A stretch of 64,000 nt of DNA from Spiroplasma sp. SV19 (GTDB lineage Bacteria > Bacillota_I > Bacilli_A > Mycoplasmatales > Mycoplasmataceae): NCBI RefSeq assembly GCF_030060925.1, contig NZ_CP045455.1, positions 682,001-746,000 of the forward strand. The letters are read 5' to 3'. Each line of letters opens with the position of its first letter. The first letter of the stretch is position 1. The translations under genes and the position numbers were made by a program. Below the pieces are notes generated by a model, which was given only the letters and a program-made list of their open reading frames with translations, did no database searches and was not told where the DNA came from. This document shows positions 11,841 through 22,489 of this stretch, in pieces.

Positions 11841-13844
11841 TTATTTTAATAAATTAATGCGATACAATCCATTATTTTCATTACTATCTCCAATATTACC
11901 ATCTTGGTCAGCTTTCTCTTCCTTATAAGAATCAGTATAATGACAATTTGGATAATTAGTACATGCCTTAAAACGTTGACGACGTTTATTAAATTTTAAA
12001 ATAATTTCCCCAATTCCGCATTCAGGACATGGACCAAACTTAGGACCCGTTTGGTGAATGTAACGACATTTGGGAAAACCAGAACAGGCAATAAATTTAC
12101 CGTATTTTCCATAACGATATACTAAATCACGACCACATTCAGGACATTCAATCCCCGCTTTTTCAACCGGAATTTCTTCCATTAATTCCATTGCTGCTTC
12201 AATTCGTGGTTCAAATCGTTCTCAAAATTCTTTTAATAATGGTTTAGGCTCTGCTTCACCATGCGCAATAATATCCAAACTTTCTTCAATTGTTGAAGTA
12301 TATGTTTCATTAATAATATCATTAAAGTACTCTTGCAATTTATCACTTGTTAAAATGCCTTTTTCAGTAGCTTTAATAGCTTTATTTTCTACAATAATAT
12401 AACCACGATCTTTTAAAGTTCGCATAATTGGAGCATAAGTTGATGGACGTCCAACACCAATTTCTTCTAATGTCTTAATTAATTTTGCCTCAGAATAACG
12501 ACTTGGTGGTTTTGTAAAGTGTTGAATTCCAAATAGTTCATTTAAGTTAATAACTTGGTTTGGTTTTAACGCCGGCAATTTAGCAATTTCCTCATCATCA
12601 TCTAATGCTGAGCATTTTAAAAAACCATCAAATTGGATTGTGCTTCCAGTCATTCGAAATTCATAATTATTGTTATCTAAAATAATTGCTTTGCTTAGTA
12701 ATTTCGCATTAGCCATTAAACTAGCAAGAGCACGATTATAAATAATTTTATATAAGCGTAATTGATCACGACTTAAATATTCTTTTGCTGCATCAGGGGT
12801 CATCGTTAAATCAGTTGGTCGAATTGCTTCATGGGCATCCTGCACATTTTTTTTATTTTTAGCTGGTGTTTTAACTTCCCCTAAATATTTTTCGCCAAAT
12901 TTAATAGTAATATAATCAAATGCATCTTGAATAAATTTATCACTTAATCGAATTGAGTCTGTTCGAGGATAACTAATAAATCCAGTAATATTATCTTTTA
13001 CCTTAATTCCTTCGTATAGTTGCTGTGCAATTAAAGAAGTCTTATTTGAAGCAAATCCCAATTTACTACTTGCTTCTTGTAACATTGTTGATGTTGTATG
13101 TGGATTAGGAGATTTTCGTTGTTTTTCTGTTTCCTTAATTTGAACAACAACAAAATCCTTTTTTAATGCTTTTTTAACTTTTAAAACATCAGCTTCCACT
13201 TTTAAGTCAATTTTTTCATCATTAAATTTAGTTAATTTAACAACCGCTTTTTTATATAGTCCTTCTACAGTTCAATATTCTTCTGGAACAAAATTCTGCC
13301 ATTCTTTTTCTCGCTCTACAACTAATTTTAACGCAACAGATTGAACTCGTCCCGCCGATTTTGACTTAATCTTTTTTTGCAATAATTTACTTAAACGAAA
13401 GCCAATAAAACGATCAAGAATTCGCCGTGCTTCTTGCGATTTTACTAAATTCATATCAATATCACTCTGATGATTAAAAGCTTCTAAAACAGCATCTTTT
13501 GTAATTTCATTGAAACGAACACGACGTGATTTCTCATTACAATTTAACACTTCATTTAAATGATATGCAATTGCCTCTCCTTCACGATCGGGGTCTGTTG
13601 CCAGAACAACTAAATCTGCAGCCTTCGCTTCTTGTTTTAATTTTTTTACCAGTTCTTTTTTCCCACGTTCCATCTTGTAAGTTGGTTCAAAAGTTTCAAT
13701 ATCAACACCAAGACCATATTCACCCTTTGTTGACAAATTTCGAATGTGTCCTTCCGAAGATAACACTAAATAACCATCACCAAGATACTTTTCAACTGCC
13801 TTTGTTTTTGTCGGGGATTCCATTATTACCAGCGTATTCGCCAT
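11841..13844 (-). CDS. topA: DNA topoisomerase I
   Basis: Type IA topoisomerase that relaxes negative supercoils. 667 residues joined across two UGA codons. The Toprim domain begins LVIMESPTKTKAVEKYLG and contains DPDREGEAIAYH. The catalytic Tyr is in SYPRTDSIRLS. The C-terminus carries two four-Cys zinc modules (CPECGRDL...CSGFPKC and CPECGIGE...CTNYPNC), fewer than the E. coli enzyme's set. The ATG has AAAGGAG six bases upstream. Confidence 0.96.
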
Positions 13845-13927
13845 TTTTTTCTCCTTTAATTGGGTAATATATTACAATAATTATTATACATAATATTTCA
13901 AAAACTATTTAAATTTATTTTTTCAAA

Positions 13928-15508
13928 CTAAAATAAATTTCGAACCTTATTAATAATCATATTAATGACATCAGTAACACTTGGAACTGTAAAATAAAGA
14001 ATCACAATAACCCCAATTAATAATAAAATACTGCCAATAATAGTAATACTAATTCAAAAAGCTTTAACATTAAACTTTGAGCGAATTACAACTCCAATTT
14101 GTTTTTCATCAATTTTCTTAATACGACTTTTCTTTACTTGATAAAAATTATCAATTAATTTATCATATTGTTTTTGTGTAAGACCAAATTTATCCATAAC
14201 TTCAAATTGCCCCATTTTACTATGTCCAAATTCATCAAATATTTTCTCATAAATTTCTTGCGCTTGAATTTTTCCCGTTAATGTCTTAATTGTGTAATTC
14301 TTATATGTTCCCAAAATTGGTGTTGTATCATAAACTCCCTTTGCAGAATTATTTTTTAAATCTCATTCGGATGCATCAGTTATTGGTTCAACTTTTGTTG
14401 GGTCTAAATCAATTACCGGTGCATTTGTATCAAAAAAATCATTTAAATCTTCAGCAAAAACATTAACTGAATCATCCTTATTATCCGTTTCACTAACATC
14501 GGGCATAGTTGGTTCAATAAATTCTGCATTATCAAAAAAGAAACTATTTTCATTATCATGGCCATCAGCAAAATGATTATCAAAATCATCATCAAAACTA
14601 AATAAGTCAAGATCATTATTTTCTGATAGTAAATCTAATTTTGAATCTAATTCAGGTTCAGAAACATCTTTCACTTCTGGTTCATTCTTTGCATTTAGAA
14701 CTGTTGTTGCTTCATTTTTTAGTTTGTAGTCATCATCGGCGTCTAATGGTGTTTCTGGTAAAATAATTGTTTCTGCACTAGTTATGGTTGGTATAACATC
14801 TTCTTTTTCATTACGTTTTTCTCAAGCATCAACTAAATTTTTATTTAAAGCCTCAGCCTCTTTCAAATGACGAAGTGAAGTATCTAATGTATTTTTTAAT
14901 TCACTGTACTCATCACCATTTGTTTTTGACCAATTACGGTTACGACTAATAAACTCATCTAAAATTTCAGAAATATGCACTGCTCAATTATATTCTTCTT
15001 CAACACTAAGAGAAGCAACAGGACGACGAAAATCATTATAATTACTTTGGTTCCCTGGTGGGCGAGTATTATAACGCGGTGGATAATAATCATTCAAATG
15101 TTGTTGGTTACGATAATCATATGGGTTGTCATAAACTGGCGGATATGTGGCATCACTTCGGTACATCAAATTTGAGGACGAATTAAGATTTGAACTCTGA
15201 TTAATGTTTTGTGAAAGATTATAATCTGATATGTTTTGATAAGGTTGACTTTGATTTAACCCCTGTGGAGACTGCTGCTGTGGGGGAATTGGTTGTTGAA
15301 TTATTGGTGAATAATGGTACTGTGCTAACAATGGGGGATATAAATTTTGTGGTAGGGCATACTGCACTACTGGTGGGGGAACAGGATATGGATAAAATGA
15401 TGAATATGGATATTGATATGAATAATAACTAAAAAAATCAGGATTATGATGAATCCGACAATTATTATGACAAGTTTTACTATGACCCTTTTTTATATTT
15501 CCACCCAT
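13928..15508 (-). CDS. Pro/Gln/Tyr-rich tail-anchored protein, unknown function
   Basis: About 526 residues. The first 170 are low complexity, rich in Tyr, Pro, Gln, Asn and Ser. Next comes a helical stretch, then a very acidic region (clusters of Asp/Glu/Phe, about 220-340), and then a compact charged domain (QAQEIYEKIFDEFGHSKMGQ). A single hydrophobic segment, ISITIIGSILLLIGVIVILY, ends about 20 residues before the C-terminus, so the protein is a tail-anchored membrane protein with a large cytosolic part. I chose ATG 15508 because AGGG lies at suitable spacing; GTG 15520 is the alternative. Resembles cytoskeletal or cell-shape proteins of mollicutes in style only; no homologue recognised. 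Confidence 0.8.
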
Positions 15509-15748
15509 ATAATTATTCACCCTATTCGCAATTTAATCGCTTATATTAATTATAACATAAAAGTCACAAAATGGCATTCGTTAGTCCCGAATGGGATTAC
15601 GTTTTAATTTTGGGAGAAATAAAAAATAAGGGATACCCCCATATAATTAGTTTATTGAGAAAAAATTAATTAAAACTCCCTCCACTGCTTCTATTAGTAT
15701 AACTATCATATTTAATGAACAAATTTAAAATAACACCATTAAAAAACC

Positions 15749-16597
15749 CTACCTTTTAAATCCACTAATAAAAGCAAAATATGATCCAACACTAATTGTA
15801 CTAATAAAAATTAGGGTTCCAAAAATTGGTTGATAAATTGATGTAAATGCTAAACTTCGGTCAACAGAAGGCACAATTAAGAAAAAACCATTGGGATTTT
15901 GATCACTTTGTGTGTAAAATATATAAACAATTCAAGTAATATATTTTTGTGGAATAAAATAACCAATAATAATTGCTGGTGTTGTTGTTGCATAAGATAA
16001 ATCAATTAAAAAATCACCAAAAAGGAACGATAAAATAAAAACTAAAATATTAATAGCTTGGACTATATAAATATTTTTTAATGACCCCGCAATTAAAAGT
16101 GCTAAAAAGAACATTATTAAAATATTTAAAATTATTCCAAAAAGTCAACCAAATCATTGTGAAAATAATGCCATAAAATTAAATCAATTTTGGACAATAT
16201 GTTCTTTATGGAAAAGATCAATTAAGAATAAATAACCTAATATTAACCAAATAATGACAAAAGTAATAGTAAATAAGACAATTAATAAAGCCGCCATAAA
16301 CTGAATTTTATTTAGCCCAAAATTTTTTAAATATTTTAAAAAAACTGAATCTCGTCATTCACAAATAATAAATGATCCTAAAAATAACAAAAACAAAGCT
16401 GGAATTAAAGTAAATGATGAAATCATAATATAACGATTTGTTTTTAACATTTGTTGATATCAAAAGAAATAAACAAAAGTAATTAAAATAATTGGGGCAA
16501 CTATCATATAAATATATGTTCGTGATGTTTTTAAAATTGTTTTAAACATATAACTAATACAACGATTGAACATCTTATAACTTTGACTAATTTTCAT
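15749..16597 (-). CDS. ABC-2 type exporter permease (paralogue 2)
   Basis: 282 residues with six predicted membrane segments and no soluble domain, the topology of an ABC-2 permease. Shares with the permease at 19297-20172 an N-terminal SRTYIYM/PRTYMFV block and an IIGY.(I/C)P.KY...W block, so the two look like paralogues that form a heterodimer. ATG 16597 has AAGGAGG eight bases upstream. Follows the GH85 lipoprotein gene by 10 bases and is the last gene of this operon. The 228 bases below it towards 15521 hold only a short decayed reading frame. Confidence 0.8.
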
Positions 16598-16607
16598 CAG
16601 TTCCTCC

Positions 16608-19295
16608 TTATGATACCCGAACATTAAAGACAAAACCTGCCGAAGCAATATTATCATCATAAACTGGTTTAATCATTAACCGAATTACTTGGTGGGTACT
16701 TGTTAAGTCTTTTAAAAAATAATAATTTTGCGTTGTCTCACCTACCCGATATCATTTATTATTTGCAAAATAATATATTGCATAATAATTAAGATTATCT
16801 ACATTTTGACTTTCTCAACTAAAACGAAGATTAAATCATTCTTTGGTTGAATCGTGGCGCTTAATAGCATATTCAACTGCTGGTTTGTTAATATTAATAC
16901 TATCAGTTTTCTTACTTGTAGCAGTTGTAATGTTAAATTCACCAATGTTAAATTTAAAATCTTTTTTTTGTGGTCGGATTTGTAATCCAATTTTTGAAAT
17001 CCGATTTGCCTTAGTAATATTCGCAACTTGGCTTAAATCAAATGATATTTTTACTCATCCATCTTTTAATTGCTCAGTTTGAGTTGGACTAAAAGTTTGC
17101 CCAGAAGAGACCCCTGTTGTCTGATTAGTTGTTGTAACTCAAAAATTAACTTTAGCATTACTATTATTATTTGAACCATCATGATAAATAAAATTAACTT
17201 TATGCTGATTACTAATTAAATTAGTTCCCATAATATCTCAATCATAAACTTTACTTTGATCTCACTTTGCTGGTAAGACTTGTCCACGGGCATCAAAACC
17301 ACTACCAATTGCAATTGAATTTCCCTTCTTATAAACAGTATCATAATCATAAACCCCAGTAATCTCACTAATATTTAAGGGTTGATCTTTTTTTGTTTCA
17401 TCATAAATTTTCCATTGATAAGTTGGCAAAATATCTGTTAATCGCCGGTTTGTTCAAGGATAATCATTTGCCACAACAGCATTGCCTTGCTCATCACGAT
17501 CAACAAACTTAATTCCACTTCCCATAGAAAAATTAGTTGTCTTATTCAAAATTTGATTCTCATCAAATAATGTTGTTCTTTCGCGAACTAAACTACCAAC
17601 CCCAAAACTAGTTGAATTATAACCATTGTTAGATTCATAATCATAAATATTTTGTTTAAGAAAATCATTAATTGGTCCCTTATTATTTACTTTAATTCGT
17701 GGGTCAGCCGCAAATGCTGCCGCAGTAAAGTCAACCTTCGGATCTAACTTAGAATAATCATTTTGTAACCTATTTGCTTGCAAACCAATATCCTTATCAC
17801 TAATAAAGGTATTTGTTCCTGAGTAATGGATCATATTAAATAAGTTTGAAACTTGGGTCGCAAAAAGAAATGCTCTTACTTCATCATGTAAACCTTGTTG
17901 CTTAATTCAATTGTAAGCATAACTTCCAAAAATAGCGGTTCCATTATCCATATATGATGAGAAACTTGTATAAACATTGGGATTAAATGTTGGTCTTCCC
18001 GCGCTTGCATCTAACGCATAAGCTAACTGGCGAAAATCATATGTCCCATAATATTTTGCATTTGTTCATTCATCAATCATTGTATATAAATCAGCTGGGC
18101 GATAATTTGGATTTTCTTTTAAAAATAGACTGGTTTTATCAGGTGTTTCTCCAAAATTTAATTGCACTTGTGTTGGGGTAATAACCCCATTTCGTGAATA
18201 ACCACTCTTTGTCATTTTAATGGTTTCTGCATCATCATAACCAGTTGTACTTTTTGAAACAGTTGCATCATTACGATAATATATTATTTGTAATTTTTTA
18301 ATATCAGGATCTGTAGATATCCCTACCTTATAGTTAAATTCTTTTAAAATTTGATACATTTCATTATAATCTAAAATTGTTCCATTTGGAGAACTACCAT
18401 TAGCCTCATTATTAATAAACCATCCATCAAAGCCATTATATTTTGCAATTTTAATTAAGATATCCACAATTTTATATGTTCCATCTGAATTACGTGCTAA
18501 AAAATCTTTTAACATTTCTCGTGTTAATCCATGATAACCATCTAAAAAAACATTACCATAAATTGGAGTGCCATTAATATGGGCCGCATCAATTACATCA
18601 GCAGGAGGAGGAATAATTGGTCCTTCAAACCATGAACCTGATCAATTAACAAATTCATTGACATATTGTCAATTTAAGTTAGTATTTTCAAAAGGATTCT
18701 TTGTTCCAACAATTGTGTTATCAAAAGTTCGATGTTTCCGTGATGAAAATCCTAACTGATTATAATTAACATTAGTATTTTGTTGTATTGAATTAACAGT
18801 TGCAACAAAAGCGCGTTGTTGTAAAGGAATTTGCGCTTGATTATATTTTGCATCATAATCTGTTGCTGGGTCTCAATTTAAAATTGAATTAAGACGTAAG
18901 TACTTTTGAGCAGCTGAAGTAATCCCAAAATCAGCAGCATAATTACCATTTGGCATAAAACCTTTATTTAATGGAACACCTGTCACTGCTTGTTTTCGAA
19001 TATTTTGATCTCATTGAAAGCCTGTGCTAAATTTTGAATAATCTAAATATGAATTTAAATGTTGCGGATTAACTGTTCCTAAGTCAACTTGGTCATTTTT
19101 TGTATTTAAAATATTTTGTGAATTCTGATTATTAAATAAAATCCCATCACCATATTCGGAACTTCCTCAATTAAAATTAGGTAAACTTTTTAAATAACTA
19201 CTACCATCAAGATTGCCAATCGTACAAGCAACAGTTAAAGTAACGGGGGTTGTTATTAAAGTCAATAAACCTAAATAAGTAAATAGTTTTTTCAT
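16608..19295 (-). CDS. lipoprotein endo-beta-N-acetylglucosaminidase (GH85)
   Basis: 895 residues. The signal peptide MKKLFTYLGLLTLITTPV ends in a lipobox with Cys24 (LTVAC), so the enzyme should be anchored on the outer face. The core has GH85 hallmarks: IDAAHINGTPIYGNVFLDG, then FDGWFINNEANGS with the N-x-E catalytic pair at Asn295 and Glu297. GH85 enzymes cut the GlcNAc-beta-1,4-GlcNAc core of N-glycans. The C-terminal 300 residues look like beta-sandwich carbohydrate-binding modules. It sits between genes of an ABC exporter, on which it may depend. Likely host glycoprotein processing; substrate untested. Confidence 0.85.
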
Positions 19296-19296
19296 A

Positions 19297-20172
19297 TTAT
19301 TTTCCTTTCATTCCTCAGTTAAAAAAATGTTTTGCTAAATATCCAAATAAACCACTAAAAACAATCATACCAAGTAATGGCTGTCAAAGACTAGTAAATG
19401 TGATATAAGATACCGTATTGTAATCTTGAATAATTTGACTAATTCCTAACGGATCAATAAATTGATAAGATGTAATTAACATATTAAATCAAATAAAGTA
19501 TTTGCCTGGACATAAATATCCAATTATAATAAAAAACCAGTTATGATTAGTAATTGTTGGTTGAATTATTACATCCGAAAAAGTGATAAAGAATAAGGTA
19601 ACAATTGCTAAAATTGCAAATGATAAATTGCGACTTGGCAATGCTGTTGCCAAAAAAACATACAAAACGGTTAGAAAAAAAGTAAACAAAATAATACCCA
19701 AAAAATATAATGCTCAAATGAATGGTCTAATATTTGACAATAAAGCCATTTTAAAACCAAAAATTGGAATTAAGGCATACAAATTATATAATGCAATATT
19801 TAATAAAATTGAAGTAGTTGATAATATTAAATTTAATAAGAAAATAACAAAAATAACATTATATTCATTTAAATTAATTAGTTTAATTCGTTTTAAGAAA
19901 TTCTTTTTTCGTCATTCTAGTAAGTATGTTCCCAAATAAAAACTACTAGTAAAAACCGAAACAGATAAAAAATTAATTAAAATTGGCGGTAAAACAACAT
20001 AATAACTATAAGTATTTCAAAATCACGAACAAATAGCTGATAAAATTACTGAAAAAATAAAAACAAACATATATGTGCGGGGATTTGTAAAAATAGTTTT
20101 AAACAATAAATTGTTAGTCTTATTTAATTTTGAAAATAATGGTTTAAGATTTAATTGCATTTTATGCTTCAT
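19297..20172 (-). CDS. ABC-2 type exporter permease (paralogue 1)
   Basis: About 291 residues with six hydrophobic segments. The stop codon lies one base before the ATG of the GH85 gene, so translation is probably coupled. ATG 20172 overlaps the ATPase gene by 11 bases; a second in-frame ATG at 20160 is possible, and neither has a strong ribosome binding site. Its GYLCPGKYFIW block matches GYFIPQKYITW in the second permease of the operon. Confidence 0.8.
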
Positions 20173-20869
20173 ATCCAACAACATCTTTAAAGTAATTAAC
20201 TAACATCTTTCGTAAACTACCATTATTTTTAATAATTTCTGTAATTGATTGGTCACTATAAATTTCTCCATCTTTTAAAAGTAACACCCGATCACAAAGT
20301 AACTCAACTTCTTCTGGAGTGTGTGAAACAATTAATAAATTAATTTTTTTCTCCTCTTTTCAACCTTTTAAAAAATTAACTAGTTTAATTTGCATTTTTA
20401 AATCTAATCCCGTAACTAATTCATCCAATACTAAAATTTCCGGATCATTTAAAATTGATAGAAAACAATTAAAACGTTGACGTTGTCCACCAGACAAAGC
20501 TGAAATTTCTTTCTTCAACAAATTCTTTAGTTCAAAAACATCAATTAACTTTTGTCCTTCATCAGTTTCTAAATAACCCCGTCCTTTATAAAATTTAATT
20601 AAATCCATTGGCGTTGTTCCAGATGGTCAATAACCATCTTGAAATTGAACACCAATTGTTTTTTTAACTTTTTCATGTTTATTGTTAACAAACATTACCT
20701 TCCCACTTGAGGGTTTTAAAACACCTGAAATAATTTCAACCAAAGTTGTTTTTCCACTTCCATTGGCGCCTAAAAAAGCCACTGATTCACTTTCCTTAAT
20801 CTCTAAATTAATATCTTTTAAAACATTGTTTTTACCATAATGCTTACTAATATTTTCTAAAATAATCAT
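20162..20869 (-). CDS. ABC transporter ATP-binding protein
   Basis: 235 residues, a single nucleotide-binding domain. Walker A GANGSGKTT is near 34-42, the Q-loop reads GVQFQDGYW, the signature is SALSGGQRQRF and Walker B is EILVLDELVTGLD. In the last motif the usual Pro (DEPT) is Leu-Val, but the Glu is present. Would energise the two ABC-2 permeases encoded downstream. Lies two bases downstream of the membrane protein at 20872-21627. Confidence 0.9.
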
Positions 20870-20871
20870 TG

Positions 20872-21627
20872 TTAATTTCCCCTCCCAAGTACAATTGTGT
20901 AAACTTTATCAATCATATTTGTCATCACACTATCAAGTTTTAACTGTGGTTTTATTTTTCCAGCGGCAACTGGGTCAGGACCTTTTCATCATAAAGAGTT
21001 ACCGTCTTTGTCACGAGGAACTAATGATCCAAAAACATAAAAATCAACATCAACCGATTTTTCAATTGTTCGGCCTAAATCCTGAATTCAAATTTTTGCT
21101 CACTGAAAATAAAATCCGGCCTGAAAATACTTCATAACTCATAAGTTCAAGTACTCATTTGGACTAATATTATTACTTGAATCAATAATTTGATTAATTG
21201 ATAATTCAATAAAATATGAACGCAAACTTAAGGCCATAAATTTTTGCATATCATATGAGAAGACAATTTTTTGTTCAATATAATCATTAATTTCATCCAA
21301 CGGAATCCCAATTTCATCATAACCCGGTTTCCCAATGTTTTTTTCAGCTGTATCTCGATATTTATAATATTCATCACGATAAAAACTATAAAAACCATCC
21401 ATCATTTTATCATTTGTTACAACAATTTTTTGTTGGGTGTCATTATATAAAAACTGTCAAATTTTTAATTGACTGAAGTTTTTTGCTGGTCAGCCACGAC
21501 TTGGTTCCACAATTTGTTTTAAATCATTTGATGTTTTAAAAGTATTATTTGTAAAAAAATTAATAATACTAGCAAATGGAATTATTAAAAATGAACTTAT
21601 TAAAATAGTTCAAAAATATTTCTTCAT
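20872..21627 (-). CDS. membrane-anchored protein of the exporter operon, unknown function
   Basis: 251 residues. One N-terminal hydrophobic segment (FWTILISSFLIIPFASIINFF) with no lipobox Cys, followed by a predicted extracellular, Tyr/Asp/Lys-rich helical domain. No family recognised. The ATG has AAAAGGAG nine bases upstream and it is the first gene of the five-gene operon, so it lies directly behind the T-tract promoter. By position it may be an accessory or substrate-capturing subunit of the exporter. Confidence 0.75.
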
Positions 21628-21694
21628 AGTTTTTTCTCCTTTTGTAAAAAGTGCATCAATAATTTATAGACTGTTCATACTGAACTATTAATAA

Positions 21695-21726
21695 TTATTA
21701 CAAAAAAAAAAAAAAAAAAAAAGCAA
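21695..21726 (-). promoter_or_regulatory. poly-T spacer promoter of the GH85/ABC operon
   Basis: Read on the minus strand: -35 TTGCTT (21721-21726), then a spacer of 19 T plus G (20 bases), then -10 TAATAA (21695-21700). The full homopolymer is T21 (21702-21722). A GTTCA-TAC-TGAAC palindrome follows at 21673-21685. A spacer of 20 is above the 17-base optimum, so this copy may be in a weak or off state. Confidence 0.6.
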
Positions 21727-21852
21727 GACTAAAACTTTGTTGAGGTAAAAAATCACATGCTTCCTTACTAAAAATCCAGACACATAACTAACTTAATTAT
21801 TTATAGCATATTTAAAATGATAAGAAGATAAAAAATAACAAAGCAAGGATAA

Positions 21853-22023
21853 AAATTTAATAAATATGATCAAGACTTAAAAAATCAAATTATACAAGAT
21901 TTCTATCTTAGTCATTATTCATACAATCTAATATCAATAAAATATTCAATTCCAATTGGAACATTAGCAACATGAATTAGTCATTCAAAACGAACAGAAT
22001 ATTTAAAAGATGAAAATGTGTAA
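21853..22023 (+). pseudogene. fragment of a helix-turn-helix transposase-like protein
   Basis: 56 codons open with UGA as Trp, without a start codon (a TAA directly precedes them). The translation has an HTH-like core, YNLISIKYSIPIGTLATW, as in the OrfA of IS3-type elements. No start, ribosome binding site or catalytic part remains. Around it (21728-22079) the DNA is AT-rich and holds nothing else I can support. Confidence 0.5.
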
Positions 22024-22079
22024 AAACCACCCACATTTAAGACCACTAAATTCTTTAAGATAAATCTAGGAGGTTTAAA

Positions 22080-22393
22080 ATGATAACAAGTATTATTAAA
22101 AAAACAAATTATATAAACTACACCGTGGATTTAAGAAATGATATGGGTAAGTTGAAGCAAATAAAGAAACAAATTATATTTATAATAATTGGATAAATTA
22201 TTATAAAAAGGAAAACAAGCATTTTATAATTAATTAAACAAAATTAAAGAGTTTTTAAAAAAATTCGTATAGTTTTGAATGATTTAAAAAACATTCAACA
22301 CGGCCAAAAACAATTTATTATGTCTATGATAAATCTTACAAAATAAAAGTAGCACAAATGATTAAAAATTATTCTCTTTTAAAAAGAAAGTAA
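22080..22393 (+). pseudogene. frameshifted remnant of a Lys/Tyr-rich protein
   Basis: Begins with a strong AGGAGG and ATG at 22080 and reads 38 residues to a TAA at 22194. Other frames continue plausible protein: NKETNYIYNNWINYYKKENK, then from 22265 FEWFKKHSTRPKTIYYVYDK and on to a TAA at 22391. UGA is used as Trp in the last part. At least two frameshifts are needed to join the parts. Possibly of phage or plasmid origin; no family recognised. Confidence 0.45.
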
Positions 22394-22489
22394 TTTATTT
22401 GGACAAAAAAGCCAATTAATTAAATTCGCATAACATTTTAATCTAATTTATAAACGATATATTAACAAAATATTTATAAAATTATTATT

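Noticed and set aside
15521-15748. Short minus-strand reading ending RSSGGSFN before a TAA
   Set aside because: No start or ribosome site in frame and too short; might be a remnant of a longer downstream end of the permease, but not provable.
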